Source: Rhodocyclaceae bacterium (GTDB taxonomy: Bacteria > Pseudomonadota > Gammaproteobacteria > Burkholderiales > Rhodocyclaceae). Taken from it: a stretch of 64,000 bases of DNA. Below, one piece after another: positions 1 through 9,200 of the stretch. Both the position numbers and the translations under genes were made by a program. The notes under the pieces were generated by a model that saw only the letters and a list, made by a program, of their open reading frames with translations, made no database searches and was not told the DNA's origin. The stretch covers positions 124,001 to 188,000 of the forward strand of contig JAGTRP010000004.1 in the NCBI GenBank assembly GCA_018261935.1, written 5' to 3'. The first letter of the stretch is position 1; every line of letters starts with the position of its first letter.

Positions 1-830
1 AGCACCGTTTTCGCCACCCAGCCGGGTTGGGTCACCGCCGTCCGGATCATCTCGCCGAACGAGTGCCCGAGCCAGGTGTAACGGCTCAACTGGCCCAGGC
101 CGTCACTGAACATTGGGTGGGCACCGGATGGAGAGAGCCGGGGCATAACCACGCCCAGCACGAGCAGGCTGTAGGCGATGCCGAGGGCACCGAGCGCGAC
201 GGGGAGGCGCCAGCTGCCGTGGCGCAATCCCCACAGCGCCCCAAATCCCGCCACCGTCAGCCCCAGGTGCTCCTGCACGGTCAGCAGGAGCAGGCATGAA
301 CCGACGAGGAGTCGGGCATCTTTCCGGTCCACCGCGAGAAATCCCAGGGCCATGAGCGGCACGGCCAGGGAGATGGGATGGAAATCCCAGGCCGCGGCGT
401 TCAGGACGAAGGGACTCGCCAGGTAGGCAGTTGCCCAGAGGAATCCGGCCAGTTGGGATCCCGACACGCGCCGTGCAAGAACGAAGATGGGCCACGCCGC
501 CAGCGACAACGCCAGGGCCTGGGCCAGGATGAACCACTCGGCCCGGGGCGCGAGGGAATAGAGCGGGACGAACAGGAGCAGCACCGGATTGAAGTGCACC
601 CCCAGCCAGTTGATGGCCGCGCTGGGCATGACGCTGGTGTTGAGGAAGGGCTGGCCGTCCAGGAAGCCCCACACGGCCTGGTCGAAGACGCCGAGATCCA
701 ACAGGGCGGTCATGAACCCCCAATGGCGCGCCAGCCCCATCGACAACAGGAGGGCAAAATGAGCCGCGATCACGGCGGCGATCCGCAGGCGCCAATCGGA
801 CGGGCTGTTCGGCACCACACCGGCTTCCAT
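1..830 (-). CDS. DUF2079 family multi-pass membrane protein (C-terminus cut off by window edge)
   Basis: Reading the minus strand from the ATG at 828-830 gives an uninterrupted 276-codon frame that leaves the window without a stop. A GAGGAGG ribosome binding site sits about six bases upstream. The protein is very hydrophobic, with at least five membrane helices visible. Near residue 45 is the stretch LDLGVFDQAVW, followed by an NWLGVHFNP segment, both typical of DUF2079, a family of uncharacterised integral membrane proteins related to GT-C-fold glycosyltransferases. Its neighbour GtrA (divergent) belongs to a family also linked to lipid-linked sugar transfer, which agrees with a cell-envelope glycosylation role, but this is inference. 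Family assignment is fairly secure; substrate unknown. Confidence 0.8.
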   Translation of the reverse strand, partial: MEAGVVPNSPSDWRLRIAAVIAAHFALLLSMGLARHWGFMTALLDLGVFDQAVWGFLDGQPFLNTSVMPSAAINWLGVHFNPVLLLFVPLYSLAPRAEWFILAQALALSLAAWPIFVLARRVSGSQLAGFLWATAYLASPFVLNAAAWDFHPISLAVPLMALGFLAVDRKDARLLVGSCLLLLTVQEHLGLTVAGFGALWGLRHGSWRLPVALGALGIAYSLLVLGVVMPRLSPSGAHPMFSDGLGQLSRYTWLGHSFGEMIRTAVTQPGWVAKTV

Positions 831-1132
831 GGCCGACCTCCTCGACGGTTTTCAGAAAGTAACCGTTTGTGGGCATCGGGCAGGGCATTCGCTCCACTGG
901 GCTGCGGAACTCGCCGCTCAGCGGCTCGGACAGTCCTCGCCCGGTTCCTCGACCGCCCTGCCCTTCGGAAATCGCCTGCACCTCGTATTACTGGTCCGTT
1001 TATACGTCATCGGCATGGGGCTTCAAATGCGGCGATCCGGGTAAAGCCTCGTAGGCCATTACCCCATAGGCATGGCCATGGCGGGGTGATAGCTTGCGGA
1101 CATCCGCCCTCCGGGGCTTTCATCCGCACACC
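831..1132. other. Intergenic region between divergent DUF2079 and GtrA genes
   Basis: About 300 bases without a supported gene. It should hold the two divergent promoters, but I see no convincing -35/-10 pair. A stem of eight pairs (one G-T) can form between ATTACCCC at 1058-1065 and GGGGTGAT at 1083-1090, enclosing the palindrome CATGGCCATG. A TTG at 1094 preceded by GGGGTGA is an alternative start for the GtrA gene. Confidence 0.5.
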
Positions 1133-1594
1133 ATGAAACGATCGGGGCTTGCCGCCTTACGGCAGGAATTCCTGGCCTTCTGCCTGGTGGGGCTCTCCAG
1201 CACGGCAATCCATGTCGCCCTGGTGGTCTTGCTGGTGGAAAGCGGCACGGCCCGGCCCCTGGCGGCCAATGCCACCGCCTTTTTCTGCGCCAACGGCTTT
1301 TCCTACCTGGCCAACGGCCGCGCCAGCTTCCGCTGCCGGGCCACCTGGCAGGGCTATCTGGCTTTCCTGGCCATCTCGCTCCTCGGCCTTGGGCTGACCG
1401 CGGCCCTGGTCAGCTTGGCCGAGGGGCTGGGATGGCATTACTTGGCGGGGCTGGCGCTCACCGTCAGCGTCACCCCCATCGCCACGTTTGGGCTGTCCAG
1501 GCGCTTTGCCTTCGGGCGCCAGCCCGACGGGCTGCCCGGGGCGGCTACATCGACCGCCGGTACTGCCCCCCCACCTCATACAGCGCCCCGGTGA
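1133..1594 (+). CDS. GtrA-like family membrane protein
   Basis: A protein of about 153 residues with four predicted membrane helices (roughly residues 12-32, 38-56, 70-92 and 98-118), the usual GtrA layout. [11 protein letters not shown] near the start and [12 protein letters not shown] between helices two and three match the family, whose members are thought to help move undecaprenyl-phosphate-linked sugars across the inner membrane. The ATG at 1133 is chosen because GtrA proteins have short N-termini; a TTG at 1094 with a better ribosome binding site would add 13 residues. The last 50 bases overlap the 3' end of icmF in convergent orientation. Confidence 0.75.
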   Translation: MKRSGLAALRQEFLAFCLVGLSSTAIHVALVVLLVESGTARPLAANATAFFCANGFSYLANGRASFRCRATWQGYLAFLAISLLGLGLTAALVSLAEGLGWHYLAGLALTVSVTPIATFGLSRRFAFGRQPDGLPGAATSTAGTAPPPHTAPR

Positions 1595-4500
1595 TCTGCC
1601 CCAGGGAGCAGACCCGCACCGCATCCATCAGAACGGCGAAGACGTTGCCGTCGTCGATCACGGTCTGCCTGAGCTTCTCCAGCATGGCCGGGGCCTCGTC
1701 GGCATGGCGGCTATGGAAGTCCCGCAGACGGGCGATCTGGGACTGCTTCTCCTCCTCCGTCGAGCGGGCCAGCTCGATTTCCTGCTGGGCCATGCCTTTG
1801 GGGTTGAGGAAGGTGTTCACCCCGATGATGGGGTAGGAGCCGTCGTGCTTCTTGTGCTCGTAGTAGAGGGATTCCTCCTGGATCTTGCTGCGCTGGTAGC
1901 CGGTCTCCATGGCCCCCAGGACGCCGCCCCGGGCGGCGATGGCCTCGAATTCCTTCAGGACTGCCTCCTCCACCAAATCGGTCAGCTCGTCGATGACGAA
2001 GGCGCCCTGGTTGGGGTTCTCGTTCTTGGCCACGCCCCATTCCCGGTTGATGATGAGCTGGATGGCCATGGCGCGGCGCACGCTCTCTTCCGTGGGGGTG
2101 GTGATGGCTTCGTCGTAGGCGTTGGTGTGCAGGCTGTTGCAGTTGTCGTAGATGGCGATCAGCGCCTGCAGGGTGGTGCGGATGTCGTTGAAGTCCATCT
2201 CCTGGGCGTGCAGGGAGCGGCCGCTGGTCTGGATGTGGTACTTGAGCTTCTGGCTGCGCTCGTTGGCCCCGTAGCGATTCTTCATGGCCACCGCCCAGAT
2301 GCGCCGCGCCACCCGGCCGATGACCGAATATTCCGGGTCCATGCCGTTGCTGAAGAAGAAGCTGAGGTTGGGGGCGAAGTCGTCGATGTGCATGCCCCGG
2401 GCCAGGTAGCTCTCCACGTAGGTGAAGCCGTTGGCCAGGGTGAAGGCGAGCTGGGAGATGGGGTTCGCCCCGGCTTCGGCGATGTGGTAGCCGGAGATGG
2501 AGACCGAGTAGAAATTCTGCACCTGGTGATGGACGAAGAATTCCTGGATGTCGCCCATCATCTTCAGGGCGAACTCGGTGGAGAAGATGCAGGTGTTCTG
2601 ACCCTGGTCCTCCTTGAGGATGTCGGCCTGGACCGTGCCCCGCACGGTGGAGAGCACCCACTCCCGGATCTTCTGGGCTTCATCCTCGGTGGGCTCGCGG
2701 CCGTTGTCAGTCCGGAACTTCTCCAGCTGCTGGTCGATGGCGGTGTTGAAGAAGCAGGCCAGGATGACCGGAGCCGGGCCGTTGATGGTCATGGATACGG
2801 AGGTGGTGGGCGCCACCAGGTCGAAGCCCGAGTAGAGCACCTTGAGGTCGTCCAGGGTGGCGATGGAGACGCCGGAATTGCCGATCTTGCCGTAGATGTC
2901 CGGGCGCTCGTCCGGGTCGCAGCCGTAGAGGGTCACCGAGTCGAAGGCCGTGGATAGCCGCTTGGCCGGCATGCCCTCGGACACGGTCTTGAAGCGGCGG
3001 TTGGTGCGGAAGGCGTCGCCCTCGCCGGCGAACATGCGGGTCGGGTCCTCGTTCTCCCGCTTGAAGGCGAAGACGCCGGCGGTGAAGGGGAAGGAGCCGG
3101 GGACGTTTTCCTTCATCAGGAAGCGCAGGGTCTCGCCGTCGTCGCCGAACTTGGGCAGGATGACCTTGCGGATCTTGGTGCCGGAAAGGGATTCGGTCAC
3201 CAGCCGGGTGCGGATTTCCTTGTCCCGGATCTTCACCACGTACTCGTCGCCGGAATAGGCCTTCACCGTGTCCGGCCACATTTCCAGGAGCTTTTTCGCC
3301 TTGGGGTCGAGCTGGCTGTCCTTCCAGGAAATCAACTCGTCGAAATCATTCGCGGGCTTGTCGCAGCCCTTGAAGATGCCGGCGGAAATGCGCAGGGACT
3401 GGCGTTCCCGGGCGAGCCTCACCTGTTCGTCGATATGGGCGTGGTAGCCCCGCAGCGTGTCGGCAATGTCCGCCAGGTAGCGCACCCGCTGGGCCGGCAC
3501 GATGGCCCGGGAGCCCGAGGACTGCTTCACGGCCACCGCCGGCAGCTTGCCCGGCAGGAGCTTCAGCCCGCCTTCCGCCAGCCGGGGCGTCAAGGCCTGG
3601 TAGAGGGCGGTGACGCCGTCGTCGTTGAAGCGGGCGGCCATGGTGCCGAAGACCGGCATGGCGTCGGTGGGCTCGCCGAACAGCTCCCGGTTGCGCTGGT
3701 ATTGCTTGCGGACATCCCGCAGGGCGTCCTCGGCGCCCTTCCGGTCGAACTTGTTGATGGCGACGAAATCGGCGAAGTCCAGCATGTCGATCTTCTCCAG
3801 CTGGGAAGCGGCGCCGAACTCGGGGGTCATGACGTAGAGGGAGACATCCACGTGGGACACGATCGCGGCGTCCCCCTGGCCGATGCCGGAGGTCTCGACG
3901 ATCACCAGATCGAAGCCGGAGAGCTTGCAGGCGGCGATGACTTCAGGGAGCGCCGCCGAAATCTCGCTGCCGGTATCCCGGGTGGCCAGGGAGCGCATGA
4001 AGATACTGGGATGCTCGATGGCGTTCATGCGGATGCGGTCGCCCAGGAGCGCCCCGCCGGTGCGCTTCCGGGAGGGGTCGATGGAGACAATCCCGATCTT
4101 CAGGTTGTCGCCCTGGTCGAGGCGGAAGCGCCGCACCAGTTCGTCGGTGAGGGACGACTTGCCGGCGCCGCCGGTGCCGGTGATGCCCAGCACCGGGGTC
4201 TTCACTTCCTTCGCTGCCGCCAGGAGGGCCTGCTTCACCCCGTCGGCGCAGGCGCCGTTTTCCAGGGCGGTGATGATCCGGGCCAGCTGCCGCCGGTTGC
4301 CGGTTTTGAGCGCAGCCACCATCCCCTCGGCCGTTTCCGGCACGTTGGCGGTCAGCGGGAAGTCGGCCTTTTCCACCACGTCGTTGATCATGCCCTGGAG
4401 GCCGAGCTTGACGCCGTCCTCGGGGGAATAGAGGCGGGTGACCCCGTAGTCGTGGAGTTCCTGGATCTCGGCCGGGACGATGACCCCGCCGCCGCCGCCG

Positions 4501-4811
4501 AAGACCTGGATCTCCTCGCCCCCATTGGCCTTGAGGAGATCCAGCATGTACTTGAAGAACTCCACGTGGCCGCCCTGGTAGGAGGTGATGGCGATGCCCT
4601 GGACGTCCTCCTGCAAGGCCGCGTTGACGATTTCCTGCACCGAGCGGTTGTGGCCCAGGTGGATGACCTCGGCGCCGGTGGATTGCAGAATCCGCCGCAT
4701 GATGTTGATGGAGGCGTCGTGGCCGTCGAAAAGGGAAGCGGCGGTGACGAAACGGACCTTGTTCTTCGGCTTGTAGGTGGCGATCTTGTGGGCGACGGAA
4801 AGGTCGGTCAT
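1545..4811 (-). CDS. icmF: Fused isobutyryl-CoA mutase (B12-binding, G-protein chaperone and mutase in one chain)
   Basis: The 1088-residue protein has the full IcmF architecture. An N-terminal B12-binding domain carries FDGHDAS, with His31 as the likely cobalt ligand, and later ITSYQGGH and GGGGG. A middle MeaB-like G3E GTPase carries the P-loop GTGGAGKSS near residue 215. The C-terminal acyl-CoA mutase TIM barrel starts around residue 560. IcmF interconverts isobutyryl-CoA and n-butyryl-CoA using adenosylcobalamin; some homologues also act on isovaleryl- or pivalyl-CoA. The GTPase guards and reloads the cofactor. Length agrees with the Cupriavidus enzyme (about 1090 residues). The gene is divergent from an AraC-type regulator, a plausible local activator (inference). 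Confidence 0.95.
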   Translation of the reverse strand: MTDLSVAHKIATYKPKNKVRFVTAASLFDGHDASINIMRRILQSTGAEVIHLGHNRSVQEIVNAALQEDVQGIAITSYQGGHVEFFKYMLDLLKANGGEEIQVFGGGGGVIVPAEIQELHDYGVTRLYSPEDGVKLGLQGMINDVVEKADFPLTANVPETAEGMVAALKTGNRRQLARIITALENGACADGVKQALLAAAKEVKTPVLGITGTGGAGKSSLTDELVRRFRLDQGDNLKIGIVSIDPSRKRTGGALLGDRIRMNAIEHPSIFMRSLATRDTGSEISAALPEVIAACKLSGFDLVIVETSGIGQGDAAIVSHVDVSLYVMTPEFGAASQLEKIDMLDFADFVAINKFDRKGAEDALRDVRKQYQRNRELFGEPTDAMPVFGTMAARFNDDGVTALYQALTPRLAEGGLKLLPGKLPAVAVKQSSGSRAIVPAQRVRYLADIADTLRGYHAHIDEQVRLARERQSLRISAGIFKGCDKPANDFDELISWKDSQLDPKAKKLLEMWPDTVKAYSGDEYVVKIRDKEIRTRLVTESLSGTKIRKVILPKFGDDGETLRFLMKENVPGSFPFTAGVFAFKRENEDPTRMFAGEGDAFRTNRRFKTVSEGMPAKRLSTAFDSVTLYGCDPDERPDIYGKIGNSGVSIATLDDLKVLYSGFDLVAPTTSVSMTINGPAPVILACFFNTAIDQQLEKFRTDNGREPTEDEAQKIREWVLSTVRGTVQADILKEDQGQNTCIFSTEFALKMMGDIQEFFVHHQVQNFYSVSISGYHIAEAGANPISQLAFTLANGFTYVESYLARGMHIDDFAPNLSFFFSNGMDPEYSVIGRVARRIWAVAMKNRYGANERSQKLKYHIQTSGRSLHAQEMDFNDIRTTLQALIAIYDNCNSLHTNAYDEAITTPTEESVRRAMAIQLIINREWGVAKNENPNQGAFVIDELTDLVEEAVLKEFEAIAARGGVLGAMETGYQRSKIQEESLYYEHKKHDGSYPIIGVNTFLNPKGMAQQEIELARSTEEEKQSQIARLRDFHSRHADEAPAMLEKLRQTVIDDGNVFAVLMDAVRVCSLGQITGALYEVGGQYRRSM

Positions 4812-4973
4812 GGCGGCGGTTCTCGGCGAAGGGGTTGGGTCATTGAATATTAGAAAGTCTCCCGCCCTTTTGCCATTGCCGCCCCCGACGCCGATCGTGC
4901 AATTTCCGCCAGGATGCTATCCTGCCCTCCAGAAGCGCAACCCCGCGCAGCCATTGGATTTGCATTTACGGGT

Positions 4974-6011
4974 ATGGACAATTCCGCCATTTCTCCCCGC
5001 AGCCGAGCCACCGTCGCCCCCGGCTTCGTCACCGGCATGCTGGCCGGTCCCCTGCGGGCCGGCCGGGACGCGGCACCCCTGCTGGCCGCCGCCGGCATCG
5101 ACATGGCGGATTCCGCCCGCCGTATCCCGGTGGATCGCTATGCCGCCCTCTACAACATGATCAACCGGGAACTGGATGACGAGGGCTTCGGCCTGTTCAG
5201 CCAGCCGATGCGGGTCGGTAGTTTCGAATTCCTCTGCCGGGGCCTGGTGAGTTCACCGAACCTGGCGGAAGCGCTGGACCGGGCCAGCCGCTTTTTGCGC
5301 CTCGTCCTGCCGGACCTGGCGGTCGCCCTGCGGCGCGGACCGGGAGCGGCCGAGCTGGCCATTGCCGAAACCCGCCCCCTGGCGGCCGACCCGGACGATC
5401 CGGCCCGGATCTTCGCCTTCGAATGGCTGCTGCGTCTTCTCCATGGCCTGTCCTGCTGGCTGGTGGGCCGGGGAATCGCCCTCGACGCGGTGACCTTCCC
5501 CTACCCTCCCCCGGCTCACGCCGACGACTATGCCCTCATCTATACGGAGCGTTCCGAATTCGGCGGCGGGGAGCTGGTCGCCCGCTTCCAGTCCAACCTC
5601 CTGGACCTGCCCATCCGCCGCGATGAAGCGGACCTGGCCGCTTTCCTGGAAGGCGCCCCGGGCAAGCTCACCATGCTTTACCGGCGGGACCGGGAAATGG
5701 TGCTGCGGGTGCGGGACATGCTGCGGGGAGCCCTGCCCGCCAACCTGGAGCAGGAAGCGGTAGCCGCCCGCCTCAATCTCTCCGCCCGCACCCTGCACCG
5801 GCGGCTGGCGGAGGAAGGCTCCAGCTTCCGGTCCATCAAGGATGCCCTGCGCCGGGACCTGGCCGTGGCGCGGCTGGTCAAGACCGACCAATCCGTTGCC
5901 GCCATCGCCGCCGAACTGGGTTATGCCGACCCCTCCGCTTTCTATCGGGCATTTATCGGATGGACGGATATGAATCCGAGGCTTTATCGGGAACGCTTCG
6001 GCAGCGGATGA
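4974..6011 (+). CDS. AraC-family transcriptional regulator (arabinose-binding-like N-terminal domain)
   Basis: A 345-residue regulator. The N-terminal two thirds resemble the Arabinose_bd-type sensor domain found in OruR/ArgR-like AraC members. The C-terminal 100 residues hold a double helix-turn-helix, with LNLSARTLHRRLAEEG in the first and the hallmark ELGYADPSAFYRAF in the second. The ATG at 4974 is preferred over an upstream start at 4914 because homologues begin close to the sensor domain. It lies 162 bases from the divergent icmF start, so control of icmF and of itself is the simplest hypothesis; the effector, perhaps a branched-chain acid or acyl-CoA, cannot be read from sequence. Confidence 0.88.
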   Translation: MDNSAISPRSRATVAPGFVTGMLAGPLRAGRDAAPLLAAAGIDMADSARRIPVDRYAALYNMINRELDDEGFGLFSQPMRVGSFEFLCRGLVSSPNLAEALDRASRFLRLVLPDLAVALRRGPGAAELAIAETRPLAADPDDPARIFAFEWLLRLLHGLSCWLVGRGIALDAVTFPYPPPAHADDYALIYTERSEFGGGELVARFQSNLLDLPIRRDEADLAAFLEGAPGKLTMLYRRDREMVLRVRDMLRGALPANLEQEAVAARLNLSARTLHRRLAEEGSSFRSIKDALRRDLAVARLVKTDQSVAAIAAELGYADPSAFYRAFIGWTDMNPRLYRERFGSG

Positions 6012-6040
6012 CCGCCGCAGGCGGCGGCGCCCTCTTGACC

Positions 6041-6079
6041 CATCCCCACCCTGGCCCGCCCCTTGAAGGTGAGGGAGAA
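6041..6079. repeat. Candidate intergenic palindromic repeat
   Basis: The stretch after the AraC gene reads CATCCCCACCCTGGCCCG followed by CCCCTTGAAGGTGAGGGAG, which resembles the dispersed palindromic elements common between genes of many proteobacteria. Only one copy is evident here, so multiplicity in the genome is assumed, not seen. A short GC-only stem (CCGCCG/CGGCGG, 6012-6027) lies just upstream without a T tract. Confidence 0.4.
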
Positions 6080-6234
6080 CCACGGCGACAGCAACCCGCG
6101 TCGATTGCATTCTCCATTACCCCGCTGCAATATCCTTACGACATAAAACAGGACAACCACCGGGGAGGGGATGCTCCATGGCCGGAACAACGGCCAGCGG
6201 CCGTCCTTCAGCCGCTCTTAGAAAGGATGGAAGC

Positions 6235-9200
6235 ATGAGTCAACAAACCCTGCTGATTCACGGCCAGAAGAAGGAAACCGCCCAGCCCCCCCTTCCGGAT
6301 TATCTCCAGGGCAAGGTCTCCGTCACCGAATTCACCCTGAACCGGACCCGGGATGCGGGGGCGCCGCTGCCGGTGGAGGCACGGGCCGACGACGTGCTGG
6401 AACTGCAGCTCCAGGGCGGCCAGCGGGTGTGGATGACGGTGGCCGATTATCGGCAGGCGCTTGCCAAGGGGGAACTGGCCGGCCTGGCCGAGAAGAAAGA
6501 GCTCGAGGTCGTCCCCACCCTGGAAAGCCGCGGCGCCACCCGCGGCCTGGTGAAATGGGTGGTGGTCGGCTTGCGGCTGATCGGCCTGGACCTGCCCGGT
6601 AAGTGCGCCGGCCTCATCGCCTCCAGGATCGACGACAAGAAGCAGCTGGGGCTGTTCGGCTGCCCCTTGTCCGGCGACGCCCCGCAGCTGACGAATGTCC
6701 CCGTCCCCAGGACCGATGAACCTCTGCTGGTGCTCATCCACGGCACCCTGTCCAGCACGGCGGGGGGATTCGGCGAACTGTGGAAGACCCGGAAGGAGAG
6801 CCTGCAGAGGCTGAGCCGGTTCTACGGCGACCGCAGTTTCGCCCTGGAACACAAGACCTTGACCGAAACCCCCATCGACAACGCCCTGCAATTGGCCGAG
6901 GCCTTGCCGGCCAATGCCCGCCTGCATCTGGTCAGCCATTCCCGGGGCGGCCTGGTGGGCGAACTCCTGTGCCGGGGCAGCCGGCTGGATGGGAACGGCC
7001 AACCCGCCGACCCGTTCGAGGACATCGATTTCAACCTGCTCAAGGATGATGCCAGTCAGCTCGGCAAGCTCAAGCGCCTGAACGACGTATTGAAGGAAAA
7101 GCGTTTCCGGGTGGAGCGTTTTGTCCGGGTCGCCTGCCCGGCGAGGGGAACGAGCCTGGCCTCCGATCGGCCGGAGCGCCTGCTGTCCCTGCTGGTCACT
7201 CCGTTCATGGCGGATTCCTCGCCCCTGGACCTTTCGTTCCTGGGCCTGGGAGAGGACGTCGTCTGGCTCATCTCCACCATCGTCAAGGAGCGGACCAATC
7301 CCGAGGCCATCCCCGGCGTCGCCGCCCAAAGGCCGGATTCGCCGCTGGTCAGCCTCCTGAACCGGGCCACGGTGAAGGTGGATACGGATTTGCGGGTGAT
7401 CGGCAGCGATTACCGCAGCGACGGCATTCTCATGCCCCTGGCCGATGGCGCCTCGGAAGCCCTGTTTGGCGGCGAGAACGATCTGGTGGTCAATACGCCC
7501 TCCATGTACGGCGGCGCCGAGCGGGCCGGCAAGGCCTGGTATTACCTGGCCAAGGAGCCGGGCACCTGGCACTGCAATTATTTCGGGCGCCAGGAAACCA
7601 CCGGCATGCTGGTAGATGGCCTGCTGAACAACGATGCGGCCTTGAGCGCCTTCAAGGATCTGACCCAGGCCCCGGACCGCAACGCCTATATCGCCCGCGG
7701 CGCCGCAGCGGACATGGGCTTGCCGGAACGGGAGCTCCTCACCCTGCGCCCCCCCCGGGCCGAGGGCAGCAAGCCCTTGCTGGTGCTGATGCCGGGCATC
7801 ATGGGCAGCGAGTTGAACCTGGGCCAGTTCCGGGCATGGGTGGATGTCCCGCTGCTGCTGGCCGGCAAGTTTTCCAGCTTCAGCCTGGACAACGGTGCGA
7901 AAAACATTACCCCCAAGGCCTTGATGGACATGTCCTACGGGCCGATTTTCGACTACCTGTCCCAGACCCACGAAGTCCTGCCCTTCCCTTACGACTGGCG
8001 CCAGTCCTTCGACCAGGAGGGCAAACGCCTGGCCGATTACCTGGCGCAGCAGGTCCTGCCCGCCGCCTTGAAGAACAAGCGGCCGGTGCGCATCCTCGCC
8101 CACTCCATGGGGGGTCTGCTGGTGCGGCGGGCCATCGCCTTTTCCGAGGATGCCGCCGACCCCGCCCAGCAATGGTGGGAGCGGTTGAAATCCCTACCCA
8201 CCAGCCGCTTCGTCATGTCCGGCACCCCCAACCGGGGTTCCTGGCTGCTGCCCTATGTGCTGGCCGGACGGGAGAACCTGGTGAAGACCCTGGCCGGGGC
8301 GGACCTGGCCCACTCCCTGGAGGAAACGCTGGAAACCATCGCCACCTTCGACGGTTTCCTGGAAATGATGCCCGATGAAGCGGGAGTGGATTATTTCGAC
8401 CCGGCCACCTGGCAAACGCTTCACAGCTGGGACGGCAGCGGCCCGAACTGGCCCTTGCCCCTGGATAAGCGCCTGAGCCGTTGCCGCCAGGTGCGCGAAC
8501 GCATCGACCAGGTGACGTTCGACGGCAATTTCATGGCCTATATTGCCGGCCATGCCCGGGTGACCCCCACCCAGCCCCGGCAGGGCGAGGGGCCCCGCCT
8601 GGAATTCACCTGCACGGCCGACGGCGACGGCCGGGTGCCCTGGTCCCTGGGCGTACCCGAGGGCTGCCAGCCCTATTACATCGAAGCCATCCACGGCGAC
8701 CTGCTGAACACCCGCAAGGCCTTCCCCGGCATCCTGGACCTGCTGGCCATGGGGGAAACCAAGCTGCTGCCGCGGCAGGCGCCAGCCCCCCTGGAAGCGT
8801 GCCCGGCATCCATGCCCCGGGGCTTCCTCCCCTACCATCCCGATGAGGCGATGCTGGTTCGGGCCGGCGTGGGAGCCAGCCTGATGCCGGCCCGGGACGA
8901 GCGGGTTTCCGGCCTGCCGCGCCTCAAGGTCAGCGTCTGCCACGGCGACCTGCGGGCCGCGCGGCATCCCGTGGTCGCCGGCCACTACCAGGGCGATACC
9001 ATCGTCAGTGCCGAAGCCATGCTGGACCGTCGGCTGGGCGGCGCCCTCACCCGCAACCTGCGGCTCGGCATCTACCCGGGACGCATCGACACCGCCGAGG
9101 TATTCGCCAAACCCGAGAGCGGCCCCGTGGGCGTCGTGATCGGGCTCGACGAAGTGGGCTCGCTGACGGCGGCCCGGCTGGGCCACGCCTTCGGCACCGG

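Noticed and set aside
103-981. A 292-codon minus-strand frame at the left edge
   Set aside because: Arg/Pro/Gly-rich without structure. The neighbouring minus frame that runs off the window is a clean DUF2079 membrane protein.
6012-6234. CRISPR-like or transposon signals upstream of the CHAT gene
   Set aside because: No repeated units with spacers, no transposase and no inverted ends were found; only one palindromic repeat-like stretch.
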